Source: Linnemannia elongata (taxonomy: Eukaryota > Mortierellomycota > Mortierellomycetes > Mortierellales > Mortierellaceae). Taken from it: DNA of 64,000 bases. Every line of letters starts with the position of its first letter. Within the stretch, counting starts at the first letter, position 1. Both the position numbers and the translations under genes were made by a program. The DNA lies in NCBI GenBank assembly GCA_036320915.1, contig JAXBDG010000021.1, positions 682,001 to 746,000 on the forward strand, written 5' to 3'. The notes beneath the pieces were generated by a model that did not search any database, was not told the DNA's origin, and worked only from the letters and a program-made list of their open reading frames with translations. Below are positions 1-12,249 of the stretch, in pieces.

Positions 1-1738
1 TACCGCGATCAGGACGACGAGAATCGTGCTCATACCTACGACGACGAAGACCATCATCATTCTTATCATCAACAAGCTACTACCACAACTACTACGACTA
101 CCACCCGTGCCGCTTCAGAGTTTGTAGTCTACCAGGACCCCGAGGAGCCACAGCCACAGCCACAGCGTCGCCGGCCGACGACACAGCGCGGGCACCAGCG
201 TTTCCAGCAACAGCAACAACTGCAACAGCAAGAGCAGGTGCATCTTGGAGATATGTCTGGAGTGGACCTGTATGATGGCGACGAGGCCGGTCTTGAAGGA
301 GGCGAGAATGATGGTATGGAATATTGTAGCGATCAAGAAAATATGCAGCCAGCCCGTCATGCAGAAGGAGGACGAGCAGGCTCATCCACGGCGACGGGAT
401 CTGCAGGAGCAGGAACAGGAGCAGGAGCCACGGCAGTACTGGTCCGCACTACGGCTGTTGGTGGAAGTGGAATTGGTGCTACTGCTGTTGCTGCTCCTGT
501 GATGGATGCGCGTCAAGAGCTGATGCAACGGAACAAACATACGTCGTCATCCCAGATCCAACAACAACAACAGCAGGTTCAGCAGCGCCGATCTTCGGCT
601 AATATTGAGTTGGCAGGGCGATCAAGATCTTCGAGTCAACAGCAGCAACAACAACAATCTGGAGCATCAGCAGCAGGAGGATCGTATAGGGAGATCCCAG
701 GCGCGCCTGGGAGGAAACGAACCCGGGATGGCGATGGCGAGGTAGCAGGCTACCTTGATGATCAAGCCAGTGGTGACGGCGCTGGTGCTTCCCTGTCGTC
801 TCAGGACCTGGAACGTCACCATCAAGCGAAGCGGCAACTGTTGGCTGCACGACGACAGCATGAGTACGACACAGCACAGGCATCAGCGGCAGCAAAAGCA
901 CAAGCACAAGAACACTCTCGAGAAGCACCAGTAGTGCCACTGACACAACAGCAACTGCTCGAAAAACAACAACGGGACGCCGCTCTACGGAAGCAACGCA
1001 AGATCCATGCTGAGGAGCTGAAGCAGTACAACAGGTTGATAGACCATATTGATTATGGGCAGGTCTATGAGGATGATACGTACGAGTATCGGAACGTCAC
1101 GCTGCCCAAGGTTATGCTCCGGTACCTCCCCAGAAACTTGATGGAGCGGCCCGATGACAAAAACTCGTATGTCCTTCGACTGCTGCAAGGTAAAAAAAAT
1201 GTGATGTGCGTTTGGCTTGGCTCGAAGGTCTTTCCTCCTGGTGGGGGTGTTTTTGCCCTAATTATGTCTTAACGCCTTTTTTCATTTCATATGGACAATG
1301 GAAAACCCTATGATAGAGTCTGAATGGCGTCATATCGGGATCAAGATGTCGCAGTACTGGGTGCACTATCTTTGCCATGCTCCAGAGCCGCATGTATTAC
1401 TTTTCCGAAGACCTGTCGGAACTGGAGAGCGTTTGAAACAGGAGCAGAAACGGAAAGCAGCTGCTGAGAAGGCTGCTGAAGCTGCAGCTACAGTTAGGGC
1501 TTCTTCCTCTTCTTCCTCTTCACAGCGTCAGGATGCGAGAGGCGTGACCTCTAGTAGTACGACTTCAAGATCTGTGGGAGGTAGCCAGCAGCAGTCGTCA
1601 TCGTCAGGATCTTCCAGGGTGGCAGCAGCAGCAGTAGCAACAACAGAGGCGACACGCGAGAATGGTATACATCGGTCACGAGAGAACACCCCTCCTCCGG
1701 CTCCCAAGCGCTCCAACGCTGACAAACCTCGTGAATGA
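1..1738 (+). CDS. CKS1: CKS1/Suc1-family cyclin-dependent kinase regulatory subunit with very long extensions (5' partial)
   Basis: CKS proteins bind cyclin-dependent kinases and phosphorylated partners in the nucleus to promote cell-cycle transitions. Exons are <1-1189 and 1317-1738; the G|AG junction rebuilds the core across a 127-nt intron. The frame is open from base 1 with no convincing start, so the gene begins upstream; 536 residues are visible. The CKS core has its two halves either side of the intron: [20 protein letters not shown], then [16 protein letters not shown] and the anion-site block [16 protein letters not shown] (here [12 protein letters not shown]). Normal CKS proteins are about 80-150 residues. 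Here a Gln-, Ala- and Ser-rich region of at least 350 residues precedes the core, and about 100 Ser/Ala/Lys-rich residues follow it. The upstream GTG at 238 is not a start in a eukaryote. Family assignment is firm; the function of the extensions is unknown. Confidence 0.9.
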
Positions 1739-2132
1739 GTCTGTTCTTCATTTTGGTTGCAATTATTTCCCAGCGCATTTGATACGTAGATATTTTGGCC
1801 TGGATGTTCCCTCTCCTTCTTGCTTCATGCTTTGTATAGTTGGAACCCTTCTCATTGCGCATGCTCACGCTTGTAATTCTCTCTCTCTTTTTTTTCTTTA
1901 TTCACGTCGTTTGTCGTTCTATCGTTCTTTTTTTTTTCATTTTCAGCAAAGCCCCGTACCTTTCACTCTCCCTTCTCTTCTCTCCCACTGTAGAAACACA
2001 AATACACTTGTACCATTAACAGCAAGATGCTTTCTATTCGTTGTTTTATTTTTTTGCATGTGCTGAATTTGAATGGTTGGAGGTTGTGGAGAGGCATGTC
2101 GCCTTTGATAACTCGATTCGCTAATCCTAGAT
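1739..2132. other. Intergenic, convergent 3' ends
   Basis: This is the 394-bp space between the stop codons of the CKS1-like gene and the aspartate aminotransferase gene. It is T-rich and pyrimidine-rich, as expected for two facing 3' untranslated regions. I see no further gene in it. Confidence 0.6.
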
Positions 2133-4260
<2,128 letters not shown>

Positions 4261-5838
4261 GTTGTGTATATGTATAAGTTATTATTAGGACTGAGGTGAG
4301 GAAAGTGTACAAATAGAGAGAGAGGAAGGAAGGAGGGGGATGAGTGAGAAGGTGGTTGAAAGGGATGGAAGTGAAGTGAAAAGTAAAGAAGAAAGAAGTG
4401 ATCAGCCGGCGCGTTTAAGAAGAAATAAAAAAACTGGGGTCTCTGGCTGAGAGGAGGACAAGAGTCGATTGAGTCATTGCACAAGCTGGCGGACCAGTCG
4501 TTTTCTGGTCCTTGCTGTCCATGGCTCATTCATCCATGGTGACCAAACACACTCGCTCCTTGCACACTGCACAATCACAGCCAACAACCTGGGGTCGAAT
4601 GGATGGGGTCGAGTGAAGGTGGACCCACCCAAACTTATACTATTGCACTCTCACTTACAGGCACGCCGCACACCGACCATGGACTTTTTAGTTTTTGGTT
4701 GGGTGTAACTTCTCTCCTGCTCTTCACATTAACCTTGCATCTCATTCATTCTTAACGACCACGAGCACAAAGGCTTTATTAATTGCCTCCATCTCTGACC
4801 ATCGCTTCTCTTTGCCTTTGCTTCACTTCTTGAGTCCCTTCTGACTCACACGGATACACTTCATTCCTTTCATCCACCAAGCTTGCTGTTTGCTTTGTTT
4901 CGGGATACAATGCAAACACCACCTTTTTGTATCCATGATTCCCTGCTCCGCTCCTTCTCCTCTCCTCCGCCCAACAACTAACAACTTGTTCAATGCGAAG
5001 CCAAAGAAAACAAAAAAAAAAAAAAGAAAGGCTCTTTGTCCGGGACAGCCAGAATAGGGAACTACTGGGTATGAGTAAGAAATGTCAAAGTAATGGCTAA
5101 CCAATTGGTCCCAATGCGCCTTTCTGTTGGTCTCTTTTCCTTTTCTCTTTGTCCGTCGGTGTCGGTGAATGTAATTTATGTTTGCCTCCGTCGTTGTATC
5201 GTTGTGTCGTTGGCGTAAACAGATCCTTCTTTTCTTCCTTTCCCACCTCAACAACCACACCCCAACTACCCAAAAAAAAACAATGAAAAGGTACCCCTGA
5301 GGAACCACCCGTGGGAGACATTCCTTGATCTGTTGGTCTTGCATATTGTACACAACACCCTTGTTGCATGCAATTGAGATTGTTTCTCTCCTTGGCTCGG
5401 GACCTGGCTGAAATATGTTTACTTACGAAGGGCACGGAAGGAGGAAAGGGTGGAGAGTGTGAAGAAGAATAAAGAGAAAAGAAACAGAAAAAATAAAGTA
5501 GAATAATCACAGCGGCGACTTCTTTTTTTCAAGGGACAGATCGGACTGATGGGATCACAATCACGTGTACAACTGCATCGTTACTTTTTGTCCGAAAACC
5601 CGAACGCGACAAAAAAAATCTCGCTCGTTGCGTGGTTTGTTGTGTTGAAAGGCTTCAGGAACGGGTCTACGGGCGCCATTTTAGTGGTGAGGTTGACCTC
5701 GCTATTATATTCCCTTTTGTCCAGCAGGCATATGTGTGCGGTGCTGCAAGGAGTGGTGCCAGGATATCAGTCGGACAAGGCGGGATCCTTCTCGAGCCAA
5801 TTTTTGGTGGCGCGAGTGATTCTAGTAAAACTTTCTTC

Positions 5839-5880
<42 letters not shown>

Positions 5881-5946
5881 CGTTTTGGTTTTCCATCAAT
5901 CTCGCCTATCATTAAAAGACCCTCAATCAACGCTTTCACCTCTCAT
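4261..5946. other. Intergenic region upstream of the aminotransferase
   Basis: About 1.7 kb of AT- and pyrimidine-rich DNA upstream of the aminotransferase start. It holds short open frames without codon bias or recognisable domains, and a 41-nt T tract near its right end. It presumably contains the aminotransferase promoter, but I cannot point to a specific element. Confidence 0.5.
5840..5880. repeat. Poly(T) tract, 41 nt
   Basis: Uninterrupted run of 41 T on the plus strand, so an A tract on the minus strand. It lies about 70 nt past the stop codon of the truncated kinase relic, in the sense orientation of that relic. Confidence 0.95.
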
Positions 5947-6409
5947 TTATCCACACGCCTCGGTCTCGACTCTCGAACCGTTCTTGCACTTCGAGTCAAA
6001 CCTCTCAGCTAAACCCAAATGGCCAATACGGACACGCATACCTGAGGCGAAGATGATATTTTCGGGCCTAAGATCGCAATGGATCAAACCACGGTCATGC
6101 AAGTGGCCCAACCCAGTTGCGATCTGCGCGCTGAAATACCGCGTCTCCTCTTTGGTGATGACCCCAAAATTGCTGAGGAGTGTTCAAGTTCTTGTGTCTC
6201 AGAAAGAGGGGAAAAGAAGACAGCGCGTGTCAGATACAACATTCACTGACTCAACCTTCTTGTGGTCCTCGTGTACCCTTGCTACTTATGTTTGACAGGC
6301 ACAACTCAAACAATATACACGGCCCGATAGGGTCCTCGATGATCCACATGTACTCAACCAGATGAGTGTGCCTGTCCGCAGCCTTCAACATGGTGACCTC
6401 GTGCTGTAT
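5947..6409 (-). pseudogene. Truncated protein kinase domain relic
   Basis: Minus-strand pieces match successive parts of a Ser/Thr kinase. After an acceptor at 6411/6410 comes an alpha-C/beta-4 piece with IQHEVTMLKAADRHTHLVEY and a hinge-like ILFELCL. Around 6175-6050 come [19 protein letters not shown] and a catalytic loop [17 protein letters not shown] (HCD-LRPEN in place of HRD-LKPEN). This runs on without a gap into [10 protein letters not shown], where DFG should be, so the metal-binding Asp reads His and Phe reads Leu. The frame stops at 5949-5947 inside the activation segment. I find no C-lobe and no glycine loop or VAxK lysine in frame upstream. The junction near 6290-6175 needs an intron I cannot place cleanly. 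A decayed copy of a larger kinase family is the best reading; a catalytically dead, differently spliced gene is less likely. Confidence 0.6.
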
Positions 6410-7290
6410 CTACAAAAGTAAATGAGGAGGCAGTGGTCAGTACAAATGATACTGAATGTCATACTTGTGCAAAAGCGCTTCACACATATTGTACTTACAT
6501 CCATGTCGTTGATTTCTCGGGATTACTATGGAGTTGAAGCAACCTATAAGCTCTATTCATTTCGAACTCTGTATTTAGACGCCGAGTGAGTCCCGTGCAG
6601 TGCTTTTGGGCGAGCCCAATGGTGCCTGCGACTGTACGCAAGCTATCACCCTCACTTCACATGGGCTCTTGGAGTTTTACTATGATGGATATGCCGCTGC
6701 AATCACTTCAAGGTTCTGGATACGCTGGAGTTTGATGCTGCCATTTCTCTCTGGGTTTGATATCTTGGGCTGTGAGAGGGGAGAATGGAGTCGATGTGGT
6801 GTTGCCTCAAATGAGTGTAGTTGTGTGCGATTATAATTACCCTCATCGTTTTTTTTTCTTTCTCCCTTGCATCTTTTCCTGTAGATCTCAAATACGATGG
6901 TTGGATGCAACCTTGTCAAGGATGTTGTTTTCAGATACGTTCTTTGTACTAGATCGTCTGTTTAATGGCCGTCTCCGTTCAGGAAGATTTTGGAGGGGAA
7001 AAGATGAGTTACTTCCTTAGGTAAACCGGCATAACTGCCATGGCCCATTCAGGACTTTTAATGTGCAAAAAGATAACTCGCGACAAAGAAACGGTAATAA
7101 ACAACACTGGACAAAAGGGCATAAGGGACCATAATGAAAACGAAGAAAGGGAAAGAGTATTAGAAGAAGTGCTAGGAAGGACAAGGAAGGCGGGGAGATT
7201 AATGAATGATAGTCGAAGATACCTTCGGAGAGAATAAGAGAAAGAACCGCAAGTCGAATTATGAGTCGCTAAGGATTACCATCTGTCTAC
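6410..7290. other. Stretch without a supported gene
   Basis: About 880 bp between the kinase relic and the stop codon of the coiled-coil gene. Open frames up to about 85 codons occur on both strands, but none shows a family motif, a plausible start context and consistent splice signals together. Confidence 0.45.
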
Positions 7291-10200
7291 TTACTTCCCA
7301 CGAGAGGATTTCCTCGTGGCTGGAGCAGATGCAGCTGTGGCCAAAGTCGAGGAGGGGGATCGACCAGTCTGGGGAGGCTGCTGCTGCTGCTGTGCGAGGC
7401 GCTTCGAATACGTCCTCCTAGCCTTCGCAGTACTGGCACCGACACCGACACCTCCAGCGCTTGTACTCGTGCTTGTGCTTGGACCTGCGCATGGACCTGA
7501 CTCGGCAGCCTCAAGATCACCCTCCTGATGGCTACTGGCCTCACTATCCCCAGCACCACCGACACCACCTCTTCCAGTGCGACAGCCAGACTCGTTCGCA
7601 GTCCTTTTTCGCTTCAGAGACTGCTTTTCACCCTGTCCGGCTGCTGTTACTGCTGCCGCCGCTGGGTCATTAGAAGAACTGGTCCTAGCAGCCAATACAG
7701 CTGCTGTTGCTGCTGGCGGTGTTGTTGAAGATGACGATGGTGTTGTCACGCCTCGAGATCGACTGCCCGGGGACGCTACAGCGGATGTGGACGTGGCGGC
7801 GGCAGCGGCGGTGGAGGTCTTGGTGTTGCTTCTCGCGGCCGCCAAAGTAGATGGTGCTCGCGCGTTGTGTGCAGGCAGACTCACAAGTCTGGGACTTTCC
7901 GAGCCCCGACAGAGAGCAGCTACGCCTGTGTCCGTCCGACTCGAATGCCTAGCTGACTGTTATTTTCCCGCCACGCAGCAGAAGGAAAAGGGCGAAGCAG
8001 GTTTCCGTCAATTTAGACTCCATTGGTCAAGGAGAACGCACGGATTTCCAAGTGCGTAAGATGTATGTCAGTGCACATTCCTTGAAGCTTACCAGTGGGG
8101 TTCCCAGATCCACTGGCCACTGTAGGAAATCCGTTACCGAGGCGGAACCCACTCCTCCTCCATCATATTCCCGACTATGCAACCTCACAATATCCGTCAG
8201 GGGCATGGGCATTACCGACTGCTGCTGCATCAGTTGCTACCATTGTTTTGTTTTGAAGAGAGGAGAAAAAAAATAGATGTCAAGAACATCGGCCGGGTCC
8301 ATACATGCAAATTTCGATCCCTCGTCAAAACATAAATAACAGCAGTATGGGTTATGTGTTAGTGCATGTGGTCCTTGAGGAGGAAGGGACTACAAGATGT
8401 ATTACCTGCTGCGCCTCATGTGCCCGTCGAAGAGCTTTCAACTCATCCTCCAAATCATCCCGAGCCTTTGCGACGATTTCATGGTCAGACTGCAAAAGTT
8501 GGATCTTGACCCTGAGCTCGAGCATTTCTCGATCCTGCCATCACAAAACAGAAAGAAATGTAAACTGGTGTGCATTGGGGTAAAAAAAGGCATCATTGGT
8601 CTCTCTGAAGGATATCATGAATGAAAAACTTACGGTAGCGGTGGCAGTCTGGGCTTGATATTCGAGTAGCTCACTCTAAGAAAAGAACAATATTATGAAA
8701 AACCTGTCAACAATCACTCATCCATGGCACTGCTGGCACAAAAAATCTAATCCTATTATCGCCAAGATCCAAAAAGAGGAGAGAAAGGGGCGAGTCTTAC
8801 CAGCTGTTGCTTCTCGCCAGCCAACTTCTGGAACTCTCGAGTTTTGGTCTCAAGATGCCTGGTGAGTTCTCCAATATGCGCGTCCTTGTCCTATTAACAA
8901 AAAAGAAAAAGGTCCACCGCGAATAATCAGTACGATTGCCACTAGCTTAGAAGACATCATTACTTCGTGAATTCTGCCAAGCAACAAACTCTTACACATA
9001 CATCTATCACAGTCTGGCTCTCGTTGGCCTGGCACTGACGCAGTTCCTCGCAACGCTCAACAGTCGCGTTAAGCTCAATCACATACTGCAATTATTAGCG
9101 AAATGAAGCAAAATCATGCATTACCTTTCAATCTAGCAAGGCATCGCTCCACAAGCAACAACGTCAGCAAGCGAATATCAACAACAACAAAATGAAATAA
9201 TCTTACATCGGCCTGAGCGCTCATGGAAGATTGGATCAGGCGCTGATTCTCGCTCTCCAACTGTCGCTTTGCCTCTTGGAGCTGTGTGATGACTTCCTGA
9301 TAGCGTGCCGTGCCTAATTTCAAAGTCCTTAGCTCTGCATCCAGCTGTGCATTCCGAGTCGTCAATTCCTCAGCCTTCAAAGCACCCTCTCTGACTCTCG
9401 ATTCCAGCACTGCAACATCCTATATGCGATAGTTTCATTGAGGAGCGATCACAACTTGTTTGAATACCAAACCGTATAACGAACCCTCGCATACAAAACT
9501 GACCCCAACGCGCTCCTTACCTTGACTAGCTCTTTGGCTTCAGTCAGCTCATTCTTGATCTTGCTTAGCTCGTCGGCATTGGACTCACGGCATCTGTATC
9601 CAGCAAAGAAATGAACGACACGTTAGCGTTAACTCAGCGACACATGTTGTTCCCAAAGCATGGCCTGAGCGAACGATTGACACAAACAACATGCCTGTCG
9701 TCAACGTCTCGTAGCTGAGCAGTGAGAATGGACTTCTGGTAATCAGAGGCTTGTTTCAGAAATTCGATCCGGTCAGACATGGAGTGATTTGTAACCTGGA
9801 GTGCCTCATTGGCAACGCGACGCTCATCATTCTCACGATTGAGTTCCTCGACCTTGTCTGATAAGCAACGCAATTGGCCCGAGAGTGATTCACACCTATA
9901 GATAAAAGGAAAAAATAGAAGAGCTGGTGAATAACTACCACTTGATCATACGTCAACTAAAAAAGAAGAATCGCCATCTCCTCAACGACGCGTTCGTTAC
10001 TTGGTGCGGTACTGGTTAGCCTCTTCTTGGCGACTCTCGCAGATCCTCTGGACGTTGTTGTATGCCGTCTGAATATCCTTCAAACGATCTGAACACACCG
10101 AGAAAGACTCTGTCAAATGGTCGTGACTCGTTCTGAGGAGGCCTATAGGTGTCAGACAGATGTGTTAGCTCGATGCTAAGAGTGTCCATGGACTGCTCGA

Positions 10201-12040
10201 AATGCAAAAAAAAATCACACTTGACTCGCCTCTCTCGATTTCCATAGTTTGCATGTTCGCTCGGAGAGCTGCAACTTCAGCTTCCCATCGAGACTTGTCT
10301 GTAGCGAGACCCTCCAGTACAAATGAAGCCTCCATCGAGCCTTGTCTGACCGAGGCAATTTGAGTCGCCATCTGACTCCGGGAGGCTTCATAGACTTCTG
10401 CCTGCCTTTTGCGATCTATATTGTGTCGACACAAGTTGTTAAAGTTGTCTTTTTTCGCCTTTTTCCATGAGAAAACAAAAAACGGCCACACAACAAAGCA
10501 ATTACCTGCGTCAAGCTCTTGAACTCGAGACTTCAAGTCTGCAACTTGAGCTTCCATTACAGCAGCATCTGTTTGCATAAGGCTTTTCCGGGCCTGAAGC
10601 GCGGCATTCGACGCACTAGTTGCTTGGACCTTCTGCTGCGCGCTTTGGTACTTATCCGACTCTTCCTTCACTCTCATTTGCAACTCGCCCACCTAGTATG
10701 TCGTTGAAATCAAAGAAAAATATAAAGTCTATACTTGGTGGCGTCAAGTTCAGCATGGGTCTTCTTATGCCAAAAAAGACAAAAAATTACCAAACTGAAA
10801 AGTAGTTGCTCAGATTCTATCCACTGCTGCTTCATCACCGTCCTGTCCATAAGCATGGCAGAGATGTCAGGTAGGTCGACAGACTTGCGTTGTGGAGCAT
10901 GTGCGAGAACCGCCCTGGAACTCGACGGCGACAAAGCCTCGCGCCAGCGGTGACTGGGCATGACTGCTAGGCTTGCTATGGACGGGAACACCACCGAAGA
11001 CGATGACGACGACGACGACAGCTTGGTAGTCTGGGATGTTGATGATGGCTCCTCCTCCTCCTCCTTCGGCATGGTGGTATGGGTGATGTTGGTGATGGCG
11101 TCCAGATCATAGTCGCTCGCGGGTTGCAATGATCGCTCTGAAATGCCCTTTTTGTCTGCCTAGTTCGAAATTTGAGACACATGCACAAAGTGGTAATCAG
11201 TGCCTCGCAGGCAACTATAACGGGGTATACTCGCACCCTTCCTTCTTGACTGTAAGCACTCACCTCTTGAGACCTATGACCAACAAGCTCGGTTAGTTGA
11301 TGAGCGAATGCATGCTCGACACCTTCAGGCTTAGGAGGCAACGCGGGTACACTCGAATAATGTGCAGCCGGGCGACTGCAACCGAACGAGATATCACTTG
11401 AGACACGAGGTGGAGAATGCTGACGATGCAGCGCCAAGTCAAGAGCACTGGGTGCAGAGAAGGCGGGGACTGAGATATTTGGTGCTGTAGTAGTGTTTTT
11501 CAAATGCATAGTTGGCTCTTCCGGTAGACGGACGATGAGGGATTTTGGTGGCGTTTGAGCCTGTTCAACAGCCATAGCAAGTCGATGCGCAGGAGGAGCT
11601 TTCCCTGGCCTCTTTGCACTTGTTCTCGAGGAAGTTAGTGGTGGTGGTCGACTTGAGGAAGCACTGCTCTCGATACTAGGGACTAGCCGGACCAGTGTTG
11701 GTGCTGCTGCTGTGGGTCGTGGGTACGAGATCATGGTTCGATCAGCCGAAGATGCAATGTTTGTCGTGGACTGAAACGAGAACGCTGATCCTGCTCGCGG
11801 TTCCAGGTTTCTGTTGTTGCTTTGATCCCGTATACCGCTGGTCACTTTGATGCTGTTATTGCTATGAGTCCTGTTTTTGTTATTACGACCATTGCTATTG
11901 GTGTCGCTGTGGCCCCTGACATGGATGTTGTGAGAGGTAGACCTGATCGAGAACTCCAGCCGATGGATTTGGGCGGCTGCTGGTCGAAGCTGAAAATGTT
12001 GATGCTTTGAGTTATCGTTTTTGAAGGGTTGGTCAGACAT
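7291..12040 (-). CDS. Large coiled-coil protein of unknown function
   Basis: I do not recognise this family. Fourteen exons in transcript order: 12040-11264, 11159-10791, 10692-10506, 10415-10221, 10088-10001, 9895-9695, 9593-9521, 9419-9207, 9085-9002, 8890-8801, 8675-8634, 8534-8406, 8236-8093, 7956-7291. They join in frame to 1085 residues. Residues 1 to about 375 are Ser/Asn/Pro-rich and look disordered. About 375-816 is a nearly continuous coiled coil, heptad-rich with many Glu, Gln, Arg and Leu. The last 220 residues are Ala/Ser/Thr-rich with a basic LKRKR patch and a poly-Gln run. Most coil exons are 42-213 nt and phase 0, as if built from heptad modules. The intron 9594-9694 uses a GC donor. 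The chosen start, MSDQPFK, lies only 209 bp from the RhoGAP stop; the frame is open further up to 12199. A cytoskeletal or nuclear scaffold is possible but unproven. Confidence 0.7.
9594..9694 (-). other. GC-AG intron in the coiled-coil gene
   Basis: Read on the minus strand, the donor is AG|GCATGT and the acceptor is ATACAG. Only this choice joins ...DVDDR to CRESNADELSK in frame (phase 2); the nearest GT donor leads to an immediate stop. Confidence 0.7.
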
Positions 12041-12249
12041 GACGGCGGATCCCAGTCTGTGCGAGAGGAAGGTAGGGGATGCGACGTGTGAGTGAGGAGT
12101 AAGGGAACGAGGGAAGTGAAGGAAAAGAGGAAGGGAAGGAGAAGGAGGGAGGTAAAACAACAGAAGAGTCCAATTTTTCAACTCATCAATGCCGATCAAT
12201 GCTCGCTGGGTCTTATGATTTTAGTTTATTTTCTGTGACCAAAGAAACA

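Noticed and set aside
238..240. GTG as the start of the CKS1-like protein
   Set aside because: Nuclear eukaryotic genes use ATG, and the frame is open all the way to base 1 with the same Gln-rich composition, so the gene continues upstream.
5549..6295. 248-codon plus-strand open frame
   Set aside because: It runs through the poly(T) tract as poly-Phe and is antisense to the kinase relic, whose motifs are on the minus strand.
6495..6640. Minus-strand piece resembling a LysM start (GDSLRTVAGT)
   Set aside because: Only one short stretch fits, stops lie on both sides in frame, and there is no second LysM half or cysteine pattern.
10152..10220. Extra small exon (SMDTLSIELTHLSD-like reading) in the coiled-coil gene
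   Set aside because: Including it needs an intron of about 30 nt; one intron from 10220 to 10089 keeps phase 1 on both sides and is simpler.
10976..12199. Longer start (12199) for the coiled-coil protein
   Set aside because: The extra 53 residues are Leu/Pro/Ser-rich translation of a C/T-rich leader only 50 bp from the upstream gene; MSDQPFK at 12040 is a better start.
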